Of a stretch of 64,000 nucleotides of DNA, positions 27,108 through 35,937 are shown piece after piece. Made by a program: the position numbers and the translations under genes. The notes beneath the pieces were generated by a model. That model made no database searches. It had not been told where the DNA came from and worked only from the letters and a program-made list of their open reading frames with translations. Each line of letters opens with the position of its first letter. Position 1 is the first letter of the stretch. Origin of the DNA: Rhizobium sophoriradicis (GTDB taxonomy: Bacteria; Pseudomonadota; Alphaproteobacteria; Rhizobiales; Rhizobiaceae); assembly GCF_003939025.1 (NCBI RefSeq), contig NZ_RQIH01000008.1, forward strand, positions 62,001 through 126,000, in the 5' to 3' direction.

Positions 27108-27450
27108 AGAACGACCGCTTGCGAGTTCGCCTCGCAGCAAGGCGAGCGGCCGGGGATTTCCCATTTTGCCGAACTCCTAAGCTGCAGATACGGTCGGTTC
27201 TCAAAGCTGACGATTGCCTTATCCGAATTTCGCAATGCTGTCCGGTCGGCGCAGCAAAGCTCCGGACTGAGCCGCCCGCAGGGGAAAAGTAAGAGTTTGT
27301 TAAGGTTGACAAGGCGTTTACTGGCTGCCGGGACGAACGCAACGCATTGAAATGAAAAGCGAAGACGTTCCCGCCGATTGGCAATGAAACACGCCGAATC
27401 CTGGAGACATGAGAGTTTCCATCCTCCCAGGCACAACGAAAAAATAATGA
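27108..27450. other. 343-bp gap between DoxX and the small protein
   Basis: No gene is supported here. The start of the gap contains GC-rich inverted sequences (around CGCCTCGC...GGCGAGCGG, about 27128-27152) that could terminate doxX transcription. The AT-richer second half probably holds the promoter of the small gene at 27451; a TTGACA is seen at 27306 but no good -10 box follows at the right distance. Confidence 0.4.
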
Positions 27451-27651
27451 ATGAGAATGGCTGAAATTATCCAGTTTCCAAATCCGGTCTCCAATATTGC
27501 GACGAATGCTCATGACCTGCAGACCGCAGCCGGACCGTCCGGCGGCTCCGACATTGACCAGATGCTCCAGGCCCGCGCCCGCATCGAAAGGGTTCTGCAC
27601 GAACTCGACAGATTGACCGGTGAGCTCGGCCAGTTGTTTATCGAGGGCTGA
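27451..27651 (+). CDS. Small conserved-looking protein (66 aa)
   Basis: The frame starts MRMAEIIQFPNPV and can also start at ATG 27457 (MAEIIQFP). The second half is a charged helix (DIDQMLQARARIERVLHELDRLTGELGQLFIEG) that could form a coiled coil. The start motif MAEIIQFP is reminiscent of small proteins in other rhizobia. The ribosome-binding site is weak. It faces the siderophore ABC operon, whose last gene ends at 27682. Confidence 0.5.
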   Translation: MRMAEIIQFPNPVSNIATNAHDLQTAAGPSGGSDIDQMLQARARIERVLHELDRLTGELGQLFIEG

Positions 27652-27681
27652 CAGCGGAATGTTCGGTCGGCGCGTTCTTGC

Positions 27682-28500
27682 TTACTCCGATGACGTCCCA
27701 GCAAGACGCAGCGGGATGCAGAGCGGCCGGCCGTGAACGGGATCGGTTATGACCCTTGCCTGCACCCCGAAGACGTCGGCGACCATCGCCTCGGTGACCA
27801 GATCGGCGGGCGCCCCCGTGGCGACGATCTCGCCGCCCCGGAGAAAAACCAGCGTGTCGCCGTAGCGCGCTGCGAGATTGAGGTCGTGCAGGACGAGGAC
27901 CACGGTTCTGCCGAATTGCTGCTTGAGACGGTCGACCAGTTCGAGGCATTCGAGCTGGTGGGCGAGGTCGAGATGGTTGACCGGCTCATCGAGGCAGATG
28001 ATGTCGGTCTCCTGCGCCAGAACCATGGCGATCCAGGCGCGCTGCAACTGGCCGCCCGAGAGCGAGCCCAGCCTGCGGTCACGCAGATGCCCGACGCCGG
28101 TGCCTGCCATCGCCTGCTCGATCGCCTCCGCGTCGCCGGCGTTCCAGGGCTGCAGCAGCGTCTGGTGCGGATAGCGGCCTAGCCGGACGAGCTCCTGCAC
28201 CGTCATGTCTTCGGGGGCTGAAGGACTCTGGGTCAAGAGCCCGATCTTCCTGGCGAGCGCCTTTTCCCCGAGGCTGTGAAGGCTCAGTTCCTCAAGGAGG
28301 ACCTCGCCCTTGCTGGGCTTGTGCAGCCTGCGGATCGCTCTCAGCAGGGTGGATTTGCCGCAGCCGTTCGCGCCCGCCAGCACGGTGATCTTGCCCCTGG
28401 GGATGGCGAGCGACAGGGAATGCAGGACGTTGACCTTGCCATAATCCAGGCTCAGCCCTTCGATCGATATGACGTTTCCGGTGGGGGTCGCACTAGCCAT
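27682..28500 (-). CDS. Fe-siderophore ABC transporter, ATP-binding protein
   Basis: The 272-aa protein is an ABC ATPase of the FecE/FhuC type that powers ferric-siderophore (or heme/B12) import. Walker A is GANGCGKSTLL, the signature is LSGGQLQRAWIAMVLAQ and Walker B is DIICLDEPVNHLD, followed by the switch His in VLHDLNLAARYGD. It overlaps the upstream permease gene by 8 bp and is the last gene of the operon. Confidence 0.93.
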   Translation of the reverse strand: MASATPTGNVISIEGLSLDYGKVNVLHSLSLAIPRGKITVLAGANGCGKSTLLRAIRRLHKPSKGEVLLEELSLHSLGEKALARKIGLLTQSPSAPEDMTVQELVRLGRYPHQTLLQPWNAGDAEAIEQAMAGTGVGHLRDRRLGSLSGGQLQRAWIAMVLAQETDIICLDEPVNHLDLAHQLECLELVDRLKQQFGRTVVLVLHDLNLAARYGDTLVFLRGGEIVATGAPADLVTEAMVADVFGVQARVITDPVHGRPLCIPLRLAGTSSE

Positions 28501-29524
28501 GGCGCTGGTTTCTCATCAGGAGATAGAGGAAATACGGAGCGCCGATGACGGCCGGAACCGTTCCGGCAGGCACCTCCGTCGGCGAAAAGAGCAACCGGAC
28601 GATAATATCCGCGCCCACCAGCATCGACGCTCCGATGAAGAAGCTGCCGATCAGGCCGAAATGGACGCCTCGTCCGATCAGCCGGCGCGCCAGATGCGGC
28701 GCCATCAGGCCGATGAAGCCGACGCCGCCGACGAAGGCGGCCGAAAGTGCGGAGATGGCCGCGGCAAGGACGAAGATCTGAATGCGGAAGCTCGGCAAGT
28801 TGAGGCCGACGCTTCTGGCCGACATCTCGTCGAGGTCGGCCGGCGGCAGCCTGCGGACGACGATCAGCACGACGAGGGTCAGCGGGAGCATGCCGATCGC
28901 CGTGATCCGGATCTCGTTCCAATTGATCTCGTTGACTGCGCCGGCGATCCAGCGGGCGGCCTGTCCTGCCTGGTAGACCGGGCGGACAAGCATGGCGATG
29001 ACCGTCAATGATTTGAGCACCGCGGCAACGGCGGTGCCGAAGAGAAGCAGACGGATCGCCGACGCCGCCTGGCGGCCGGCAAAGGCGAAGACGACGAAGA
29101 TCGCCGCAATCGATCCGGCAACCGCTGCGACGGGCTGATAGGCGACCGAGGTGACGAGCGCGTTCGACTCATTGGAGAGCGCCGCAAGGAAGCAGACGAC
29201 CGCCAGCGCGGCGCCGTCGACGACGCCCAATATGCCGGGCGATGCGAGTTCGTTGCGGGTGACGCGCTGGAGAAGATATCCGGCGACCGCAAAGCCCCCG
29301 CCCGCCAGAGCAGCGATCACGACACGCGGCAGGCGGAACTGCAGGATGATGACGGTTTTGCCGCGAACCTCGGCGCCGAGAAGGACGTCCCAAACCTGGG
29401 CAAGCGGGATCCAGGTGGAGCCGAATGCCACGCCGGTCGAAGCGAGAGCGAGGAAGAGCAGGACGATCGCCGCGAGCGTCAGAGTAGTTCTGGAGGCTGC
29501 GAGCGGCCGGACAGGCGAGGTCAT
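28493..29524 (-). CDS. Fe-siderophore ABC transporter, permease 2
   Basis: The 343-aa FecCD-family permease has many hydrophobic helices and the family segments VVIAALAGGGFAVAGYLLQRVTRNELASPGILGV and GGVGFIGLMAPHLARRLIGRGVH. It should pair with the permease encoded just upstream to form the inner-membrane channel for ferric siderophore. Start and stop overlap the neighbours by 4 and 8 bp, so translation is coupled. Confidence 0.93.
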   Translation of the reverse strand: MTSPVRPLAASRTTLTLAAIVLLFLALASTGVAFGSTWIPLAQVWDVLLGAEVRGKTVIILQFRLPRVVIAALAGGGFAVAGYLLQRVTRNELASPGILGVVDGAALAVVCFLAALSNESNALVTSVAYQPVAAVAGSIAAIFVVFAFAGRQAASAIRLLLFGTAVAAVLKSLTVIAMLVRPVYQAGQAARWIAGAVNEINWNEIRITAIGMLPLTLVVLIVVRRLPPADLDEMSARSVGLNLPSFRIQIFVLAAAISALSAAFVGGVGFIGLMAPHLARRLIGRGVHFGLIGSFFIGASMLVGADIIVRLLFSPTEVPAGTVPAVIGAPYFLYLLMRNQRHG

Positions 29525-30528
29525 GCCGCTCTCCGTTTAAGCAGGATGAGCAGCGTGATGCCGCCGACGGTGGAGGTGATCGCGCCGACCGGAGCCTCAG
29601 TGGGATAAATGATGAAACGCGCGAGAATATCGGCCGCAGTCGTGTAGATGGCGCCGATCAGTGCCGAGGTGAGGATGAGGCGGCGATGGCTGAGGCCGAC
29701 GAGCCATCGGGCGAGGTGCGGCACGACGAAACCGACGAAGCCGACCGGACCGGCCATGCAGACGCCGGCTCCCGTCAGTAGCGAGACAGTCAGGAAGCCG
29801 GCCCAGCGCACGACGGCGAGCGGCACGCCGAGATTTGCTGCTGTCGTATCGTCGGCCTGCAGGGCGTCGAGCGGCTGCGCGAGCATCCATGCGGCCGCCA
29901 GCCCGGCCATGACCACGGGTGCGCCGCCGATCGCAAAGGCGATCGGCCGGTCGGCAAACGAGCCGGTCAGCCAGAAGAGCAGCTCCTTGAGCTGGGCTTC
30001 GTTGGTGGTCAGGATGATCTGGACGATCGAAAATGCCAGACCGCCGACGGTCACGCCGACGAGCACGATGCGGATCGGCGAGAAGCCTCCCGAAGTGGCG
30101 GCGACGCCGAAGACGAGCAGGCTGGTCGCCAGTGCGCCCGAAATGGCCGCCACCGACATCCCGGCAATCGAGCCGATCCCGAGCCAGACGCTGGAGGCGA
30201 CGACCGCGAGAGCTGCGCCGGCATTGATGCCGAGCGTATCGGGGGAGGCGATGCGATTGCGCGCCAGCGTCTGAGTCAAGACGCCGGCGACACCGAGAGC
30301 GGCGCCGACGAGCGGCGCAAGAAGAGCCCGGGGGATGCGCAGCGTGGTGATGACGACGGCGCTTTCCGATCCGTCGAAAGCGAAGATGGCGTTCCAGATC
30401 GCAGCCGGCCAATATTGCCGATATCCCACTGCCACGCTGGCTGCGACGAAAAGGATGAGGATCGCCGGCAAGGCGATCGCCAGCAATGTCATCGGCCGCG
30501 AAGACGTGGAGAGGGGGATAGAGCGCAC
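29521..30528 (-). CDS. Fe-siderophore ABC transporter, permease 1
   Basis: The 335-aa FecCD-type permease contains LAPLVGAALGVAGVLTQTLARNRIASPDTLGINAGAA and MAGPVGFVGFVVPHLARWLVGLSHR. It is the first gene of the three-gene importer operon. The start used is GTG 30528; an in-frame ATG at 30489 is a possible alternative, since neither has a strong ribosome-binding site. The 94-bp gap to the divergent binding-protein gene should contain the shared iron-regulated promoter region, but I could not recognise a confident RirA or Irr box. Confidence 0.9.
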   Translation of the reverse strand: MRSIPLSTSSRPMTLLAIALPAILILFVAASVAVGYRQYWPAAIWNAIFAFDGSESAVVITTLRIPRALLAPLVGAALGVAGVLTQTLARNRIASPDTLGINAGAALAVVASSVWLGIGSIAGMSVAAISGALATSLLVFGVAATSGGFSPIRIVLVGVTVGGLAFSIVQIILTTNEAQLKELLFWLTGSFADRPIAFAIGGAPVVMAGLAAAWMLAQPLDALQADDTTAANLGVPLAVVRWAGFLTVSLLTGAGVCMAGPVGFVGFVVPHLARWLVGLSHRRLILTSALIGAIYTTAADILARFIIYPTEAPVGAITSTVGGITLLILLKRRAA

Positions 30529-30622
30529 GAGTTTCAGCTTGACTTTAAGTGGACAATGTATCTCATCTTATGACCCAACCGATTGGTCGAAAAATCATTC
30601 AATTGTCAAGTTCGAGGCCTGT

Positions 30623-31543
30623 GTGCGTACGAAATCCATTCTGCTGGCGGCGTTCGCTGCCATTCTGTCCCTCATCGCCGTAACGGCGGTCGGCGCGCGC
30701 GAAGTAACCCATGCCATGGGCGTTACCGACGTCCCTGATGCGCCGAAGAGGATCGTCGTGCTGACGAACGAGGGAACGGAAGCGCTGTTGGCGATGGGCA
30801 TCAAGCCGGTCGGTGCCGTGCGGTCCTGGCTCGGCAAACCCTGGTACGACCACATCGCCCCTCAGATGGAGGGCGTAACCGTCGTCGGCGACGAGTCGGC
30901 CGTCAACCTCGAACTGATCGCCTCGCTCGAACCCGATCTCATCCTCGGCACAAAATTCCGGCAGGAGAAGATTTATTCGCAGCTTTCGGCCATCGCCCCC
31001 ACGGTCCTTTCCGAACGAATCAGAAGCGACTGGAAAGGCAACATGAAACTTTATGCCGCCGCCGTCGGGAAACTGCCGGGAGCGGAAGCGGCCTTCACGG
31101 CCTATGACGACCGCGTCGCCGCGATCAGCAAGGCGCTGGGGGATAAAAAGGCCGAAAAGATCTCGCTCGTGCGCTTCATGCCGGGGCGAACGCGGATTCT
31201 GCTGAAGGATACTTTTGCCGGCAATGTTTTGAGCCAGATCGGCTTTGCGCGGCCAGCAAACCAGGATCGGATGGAATTCGCCGACGAGGTGACGAAGGAG
31301 CGCACGCCCGAATTCGAAGGCGATCGGCTCTTCTACCTGGTTTATGACACCGGTGACGGCAAGACGGCCGCCGCCGCGGCCGACTGGACGTCCGACCCGC
31401 TCTGGAACAATCTTGCTGTTGTCAAGGCCGGCAAGGTCGGCGCCGTCAGCGACGCCGTCTGGAATACGGCCGGCGGGATTGTCGCCGCCAACCTGATGCT
31501 CGACGATATCGAAAAGCTATACGGGCTGCCTGCCTCGCGCTGA
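30623..31543 (+). CDS. Periplasmic iron-siderophore binding protein
   Basis: The 306-aa product from GTG 30623 starts with a signal peptide (VRTKSILLAAFAAILSLIAV, then TAVGAREV) and has the FecB/FhuD-type fold: VPDAPKRIVVLTNEGTEALLAMGIKPVGA, LIASLEPDLILGTKFRQEKIYSQLSAIAPTV and NVLSQIGFARP. It would hand ferric siderophore to the divergently encoded permeases and ATPase. A longer frame back to 30335 overlaps the permease gene on the other strand and is rejected. The siderophore is unknown. Confidence 0.88.
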   Translation: MRTKSILLAAFAAILSLIAVTAVGAREVTHAMGVTDVPDAPKRIVVLTNEGTEALLAMGIKPVGAVRSWLGKPWYDHIAPQMEGVTVVGDESAVNLELIASLEPDLILGTKFRQEKIYSQLSAIAPTVLSERIRSDWKGNMKLYAAAVGKLPGAEAAFTAYDDRVAAISKALGDKKAEKISLVRFMPGRTRILLKDTFAGNVLSQIGFARPANQDRMEFADEVTKERTPEFEGDRLFYLVYDTGDGKTAAAAADWTSDPLWNNLAVVKAGKVGAVSDAVWNTAGGIVAANLMLDDIEKLYGLPASR

Positions 31544-31586
31544 CGCGTCGCAGGCCGCTTTCCGCAACCCCCACGCAGCGGCACTG

Positions 31587-32309
31587 TCAATCTGTCCCCG
31601 ACGTCCCGTGGCAAAGGGCCGCGACGATACGATCGGCCATGAAAGCACAGCGCGCGCCATCGAACGGGAACAGGGCGGCGAATGCGCCGGAGAGCTGTTT
31701 TTCGATCGATTGCCGCATCATCTTCCGCGCCCGGTGCAGCCGGGTCTTGATGGTTTCAGCTCTTATGCCGAGGCAAGATGCCGCCTCCTCGGTGCTCATA
31801 CCCTCGACGTCACGCAGCACGAAAACGGCGCGGAAGTCTTCCGGGAGTTCGTCGACAGCATGTTCAAGGAGATGCCTCGCCTGGCTCCTGGACAGCTCGG
31901 TTTCCGGATCCGTAGCCGACATAGAGGAAGGAAACTGTAATACCTCGCCACCCCGCGACGCCCTCTGCATGTCGATATCCTCAAGCCCGGTCGTGTTCCT
32001 GACCGCTCGCACGCGACCCATCGCCTCGTTCAGGACAATGCGGGTCAGCCATGTCGACAGTTGCGCATCGCCGCGGAACGCCGCCAGGTTGGTGAATGCC
32101 TTTATATAGGCGGCCTGGACGACATCTTCCGCCTCCGCATCGTCACGGATGACAGCCCTCGCCGTCCGGAACAGGCGCCGGTTGTGACGTTGAACGATGG
32201 CGCGGATGGCGGGCTCGTCGCCCTTTTTTGCCAGCGGCACGAGGTCGTCGTCGGAAAGCGTCGATATGTCGGGCCGGTGTGGTGCGGCCGGAACCGCAAT
32301 GGCTGTCAT
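31587..32309 (-). CDS. ECF-type RNA polymerase sigma factor
   Basis: The 240-aa protein has sigma region 2 (AIRAIVQRHNRRLFRTARAVIRDDAEAEDVVQAAYIKAF) and region 4 (LPEDFRAVFVLRDVEGMSTEEAASCLGIRAETIKTRLHRARKMM). The C-terminal extension (FAALFPFDGARCAFMADRIVAAL) contains a cysteine. No anti-sigma gene is adjacent; instead a cupredoxin and a DUF4142 gene lie upstream on the same strand. It may respond to redox or envelope stress, which is inference. Confidence 0.9.
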   Translation of the reverse strand: MTAIAVPAAPHRPDISTLSDDDLVPLAKKGDEPAIRAIVQRHNRRLFRTARAVIRDDAEAEDVVQAAYIKAFTNLAAFRGDAQLSTWLTRIVLNEAMGRVRAVRNTTGLEDIDMQRASRGGEVLQFPSSMSATDPETELSRSQARHLLEHAVDELPEDFRAVFVLRDVEGMSTEEAASCLGIRAETIKTRLHRARKMMRQSIEKQLSGAFAALFPFDGARCAFMADRIVAALCHGTSGTD

Positions 32310-32352
32310 GGAAACTACGCCTGGCTGCTTTGTCGTTCCTTTGGAGTCCGGC

Positions 32353-32670
32353 CTATGGCCGAACGTCCAGTGTGCCCGTCATGGCGGGATGAAAGCGGCA
32401 GTAATAATCGACCGCTCCCGCTCGGCTGATCGTCATGCGGCCCTCCGATTTCGGCGGCAGATCGATGTCGAAACTCTTGTCGCGAGCCGTCGCCGTATGC
32501 CGGAATATATCATCGTTTCGCCAGACGATCACGTCGCCAACCTTAAGCTCGGCAGGCGGCGGACCGAATTTCATGCCTGTGATGGTGACCTTATAATCAG
32601 CCGCGGCAGCAACCCCGCTGCCTGTCCAGAGCAGCGTAAACAGCAGCAGCGATTTCATCAGCAGGTCCAT
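32353..32670 (-). CDS. Small periplasmic cupredoxin
   Basis: The 105-aa protein has a signal peptide (MKSLLLFTLLWTGSGVAAAA) and a plastocyanin/azurin-like fold with the type-1 copper ligands visible: His in FRHTAT, then Cys, His and Met in YYCRFHPAMTG. It probably carries electrons or copper in the periplasm. The start is ATG 32670 or the in-frame ATG 32658. It lies 7 bp after the DUF4142 gene and 43 bp before the sigma factor, so the three are probably cotranscribed. Confidence 0.87.
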   Translation of the reverse strand: MDLLMKSLLLFTLLWTGSGVAAAADYKVTITGMKFGPPPAELKVGDVIVWRNDDIFRHTATARDKSFDIDLPPKSEGRMTISRAGAVDYYCRFHPAMTGTLDVRP

Positions 32671-32677
32671 CGCCAGC

Positions 32678-33199
32678 CTACTTCATCATCGAAGCAAGAT
32701 GCTCGGCATGCATCTGGTGTTGTTTAAAGAGGGTCAGGCCCGTTTCCAGGAGCGACTTCAACTCCTTGTTCTGAGCGGAGGGGATCAGCACGTTGGCAAG
32801 CGCATCGTTGACCGACTTGTGATAGGTGACTTCGTTTTCGACATAGGCCTTGTCGAAAGCCGCACCGTCGAGAGCGCCGAGCGTCGCCAGTTCCTTGTTC
32901 GCCTGTGTCGACAGCGACTGGCTAACGGCATTGTCTTCAGGTGTCACCTTCAGCTTCTTGACAAGGGCAAGCGCCTGATCATTGACGGCCTTGTGGTCGC
33001 GCTCCATCGTCTTGGCGAATTCGATGACTTCGGCATTCTTGCTTTTCTTCAGCGCCTGTTCCGCGGCAGTGACGTCGATCTCGCCTGCCGTATAGGCGAT
33101 ATGGGCGATCTGCGGATCGGTCGGCTTGGCATCGGCGGCGACCGCGGCGGTGCCGAGCGAGGCCGCTATCAGGGCTGCGCCGAAAACATGTTTCAACAT
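32678..33199 (-). CDS. Exported DUF4142 protein
   Basis: The 173-aa protein has a signal peptide (MLKHVFGAALIAASLGTAAVA) and a four-helix DUF4142 domain, recognisable by FAKTMERDHKAVNDQAL, FDKAYVENEVTYHKSVNDAL and KQHQMHAEHLASM. The histidines resemble ferritin-like or metal-binding patterns, but the function is unknown. ATG 33199 has AAGGAAG about 8 nt upstream; the upstream frame to 33268 lacks one. It heads the unit with cupredoxin and the ECF sigma factor. Confidence 0.87.
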   Translation of the reverse strand: MLKHVFGAALIAASLGTAAVAADAKPTDPQIAHIAYTAGEIDVTAAEQALKKSKNAEVIEFAKTMERDHKAVNDQALALVKKLKVTPEDNAVSQSLSTQANKELATLGALDGAAFDKAYVENEVTYHKSVNDALANVLIPSAQNKELKSLLETGLTLFKQHQMHAEHLASMMK

Positions 33200-33303
33200 G
33201 ATCTGTCTTCCTTGTGTCGTGTGACGGAATGGCCTCCGCGGCAGTGGCGCGCCTTTGGAAGCAGACATTGGATGCAGATCGGTCGAAAAGGTTCCCGGAA
33301 ATT

Positions 33304-33690
33304 TTATGTGGGCGGCATCTTATCGGTGCCGGGCGCGATGCTTCGGTCTTTGCCGAGGAAGCGCTGCAGCACGATAGCGTGATTGTGCTGCAGGTCTTTC
33401 GCCGCGTAGAGAAGCGTCGCGTCCGATTTCCCGATCTGGCGTTCGAGCTCCTCGACGGCCGACGCGTTCTTTTCGAGTTCGCGCCGGTAACGGCGCTGGA
33501 ATTCGGTCCATTTGGCGGGATCGTGGCCGAACCAGCGACGCAGCGCCGGGCTCGGCGCGATCTCCTTCAGCCAGAGATCGACTGACGCATCCTGCTTGCT
33601 CAACCCGCGCGGCCAGAGCCTGTCGACGAGTATGCGGATGCCGTCTTTGTCTTCTTTCGCTTCGTAGATTCGTTTGATGTGCACGGCCAT
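33304..33690 (-). CDS. DUF488 protein
   Basis: The 128-aa protein carries the DUF488 hallmarks IKRIYEAKEDKDGIRILVDRLWPRGLSK and LLYAAKDLQHNHAIVLQRFL. The family has a small Rossmann-like fold and no proven activity. It is a single gene, with a short gap to the DUF4142 unit and a divergent start from the Wza-like lipoprotein. Confidence 0.88.
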   Translation of the reverse strand: MAVHIKRIYEAKEDKDGIRILVDRLWPRGLSKQDASVDLWLKEIAPSPALRRWFGHDPAKWTEFQRRYRRELEKNASAVEELERQIGKSDATLLYAAKDLQHNHAIVLQRFLGKDRSIAPGTDKMPPT

Positions 33691-33895
33691 TTGCTCACCC
33701 GCATAGGTTCAGAACCGGTTTCGACCGAAGGGACGAGCGTAGGACCTGGTTCCACGTTGATACATATGGTTGCCAATTAGTCACAGCAGACTGCCTCTGA
33801 GCTGTCACAATTGATTTTTCGCGTGCAACTGGTATTGCTCGGTCTCCTGCCGCTGATATTTTCCGATTCTCTCAACATTGCCAAAAGGATACCTG

Positions 33896-35035
33896 ATGCG
33901 AAAGCTGGCGCCGTTGGTCCTTGTCGCAGTTCTTAGCGCATGCGCCCGGCCATCCGATGGCCCTACTGCCGGTGGTTTTTACAATGCCACCTCACCGCAA
34001 ACCAACGAGCGGATCCCGGTCGTCAGATTGTCGGAAGCGCCGATGGGCCCGGTTTCGGCCGCCCCGCTTGCCTATGCCTCCTCCGATCTGGGGCTCAGCG
34101 CCATGCGCTCGGGCGGATTTGCCGATACCAAGCTCAGGCGTGGCGACGTCATCGACGTGACGATTCTCGATCCCGGCGAGGATGGGCTTTTCTCCTCGAC
34201 TGAGAGCAAGACCCTCAATCTCGGCCGCTTCACCGTTGATTCGACCGGCAACGTGACCCTTCCCTTCATCGGCAAGCAGCGGGTGGTGGATTCCTCGACC
34301 GAGGCGCTGCAGACGCGCATCGTCACCGGCCTGAAGGGCTCGGCGGTCAATCCGCAGGCTGTCGTCACCGTGGTCGACAGACCCTCCAGCGGCGTCACCG
34401 TCAATGGCGACGTGCGCTCCGCCGGCCGCTTCCCGCTCACCGCGCGCAAGGAGCGCGTGCTCGACGCAGTCGCACTTGCCGGCGGTGCATCCTCCGATCC
34501 GGGATCGGCCACCGTCACGCTGATCCGTGGCAAACAGCGCGCCACCGTGCCGCTGCAGCGCGTCATCGACGACAGCAAGCAGAATGTCTATCTGCTGCCG
34601 GACGACCAGATCTATGTCGACAAGGATTCACCGACCTTCACCGCCTTCGGCGCCTTCAAGAGTGTCGGCGAGTTCGAATTCGAACCCGGCCGGCTGACGC
34701 TGGCCCAGGCGCTCGGCCGGGCAGGCGGGCTGCTCGATGACCGGGCTGATGCCAGCAATTTCTATGTGCTGCGCAATCAGCCGGTCTCTACGCAGCTGGC
34801 GGCAGCGAATGCCAAGACCGCCGCGCCGGTCGTCGTCAGCAGCAAGCCGGTGATCTACCGCGTCAATATGAAGGATGTTTCCAATCTGGCGCTGATGCAG
34901 CGTTTCCAGATGATGGACGGCGATATCATCTACGCCAGCAATGCCAGCCTGGTGGACTTCGCCAAGCTCTTCAACGTCTACCAGAAGAGCGTGCCGACGG
35001 CCGCAGCGCCGATCCCCGGATCGAGCGGCAACTAA
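33896..35035 (+). CDS. Wza-like polysaccharide export lipoprotein
   Basis: The 379-aa protein has a lipoprotein signal (MRKLAPLVLVAVLSAC, lipobox LSAC). It also has a Poly_export/SLBB architecture: KLRRGDVIDVTILDPGEDG, LGRFTVDSTGNVTLPFIGKQRV, then two SLBB-type beta-grasp units (VTVNGDVRSAGRFPL; FGAFKSVGEFEFEPGRLTLAQALGRAGG). It should form an outer-membrane channel for capsule or exopolysaccharide. ATG 33896 follows AAAGGA; no biosynthesis genes are adjacent. It overlaps tail-to-tail with ppkA by 4 bp. Confidence 0.9.
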   Translation: MRKLAPLVLVAVLSACARPSDGPTAGGFYNATSPQTNERIPVVRLSEAPMGPVSAAPLAYASSDLGLSAMRSGGFADTKLRRGDVIDVTILDPGEDGLFSSTESKTLNLGRFTVDSTGNVTLPFIGKQRVVDSSTEALQTRIVTGLKGSAVNPQAVVTVVDRPSSGVTVNGDVRSAGRFPLTARKERVLDAVALAGGASSDPGSATVTLIRGKQRATVPLQRVIDDSKQNVYLLPDDQIYVDKDSPTFTAFGAFKSVGEFEFEPGRLTLAQALGRAGGLLDDRADASNFYVLRNQPVSTQLAAANAKTAAPVVVSSKPVIYRVNMKDVSNLALMQRFQMMDGDIIYASNASLVDFAKLFNVYQKSVPTAAAPIPGSSGN

Positions 35036-35937
35036 AAATCGACTGGACGTTCCACGGGGCCGCCGAGCAGATGCAAGGCGGCCTTTGCATTTTCTGGCCT
35101 GTCTTGCGGATTGCGTTGGGAGAGTTGGACGGCCAACGCCTCCAACTTTTCGTCGCGTTCACCGCTGCAATAGCTGAGCAGCAGGGACAGCAGACGCCCG
35201 GCCGCGTAGAGGTCGCACCGCCCGTCGACCGGCTCGCCGGTCGCCTGTTCCGGGGATACGAAATCCGGCTGGCCGGCAAAGGCAAGATCGAACTCTTCGT
35301 GCCGGCATCCGGCCTTCAGCGCGATCCCGAGATCGGCGATCTTGAGATGCGCGAGGTCACCATCGAACAGAAGGTTGAGCGGCGACAGGTCGCAATGCAC
35401 GAGGCCGGCGGCATGGATGGCGTCCAGGCCGGAAAGCACCGAAGTCATCACATCGATGATTTCGCGCGGAGATAACGGTCTTTCCTGCAAAAGATCCGCA
35501 AGGCGGCTCTCGATCCATTCCATCACCAGGGCGGGGCGCCCATCGTCAAGCCGCAGAACGGTCTGCGTCGCGGCAATGTGGGGATGGCGGAGAGACATGC
35601 CGATATCGGCCTCGCGCAGCATGAGTTTCCTGAGCACCGGGTCATCCGCGTGTTCGGGCCGCGGCAGCTTGATCACATGCAACGTTCCGAGATCGCGATG
35701 GCGGGCACGATAGACCTGGGTCGCTGCCCCGTCATGGATCAGCGTCTCGAGCATGAAGCTGTTGGCGACGGTCTCGCAATCCGTGTCGCGAAGCCGGGCC
35801 TCGCCACGGTCGAGCGCGTCCCGGACCCGGTCTATCAGGATGTTCCGGGTCTCGAGTGGCCCCTCATTCAACGCCTGCCAGAGACGCGAAAAACGTCGGG
35901 CGATTTCTTCGAAATACGCGGGATGATCATGCGTCAT
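35032..35937 (-). CDS. ppkA: T6SS Ser/Thr protein kinase (ImpN/PpkA-like)
   Basis: The 301-aa kinase is the last gene of the T6SS operon. In related systems PpkA phosphorylates the FHA protein or TssL to activate secretion. The beta-3 lysine is in LHVIKLPRPEH, the catalytic loop reads VHCDLSPLNLLF (HCD instead of HRD) and the metal-binding motif is IADLGIA (DLG). SPEQATGEPVDGRCDLYA follows. The glycine loop is degenerate (LIHDGAATQVYRA). There is no transmembrane segment, unlike Pseudomonas PpkA. It overlaps the TagF-PppA gene by 11 bp. Confidence 0.88.
   Translation of the reverse strand: MTHDHPAYFEEIARRFSRLWQALNEGPLETRNILIDRVRDALDRGEARLRDTDCETVANSFMLETLIHDGAATQVYRARHRDLGTLHVIKLPRPEHADDPVLRKLMLREADIGMSLRHPHIAATQTVLRLDDGRPALVMEWIESRLADLLQERPLSPREIIDVMTSVLSGLDAIHAAGLVHCDLSPLNLLFDGDLAHLKIADLGIALKAGCRHEEFDLAFAGQPDFVSPEQATGEPVDGRCDLYAAGRLLSLLLSYCSGERDEKLEALAVQLSQRNPQDRPENAKAALHLLGGPVERPVDF

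Noticed and set aside
30335..30622. N-terminal extension of the iron-binding protein
   Set aside because: It lies largely antisense to the permease gene and would bury the signal peptide; GTG 30623 fits a normal periplasmic protein.
30529..30622. Iron-responsive operator between the siderophore genes
   Set aside because: A RirA- or Irr-type box is expected, but no convincing copy could be read, so none is reported.
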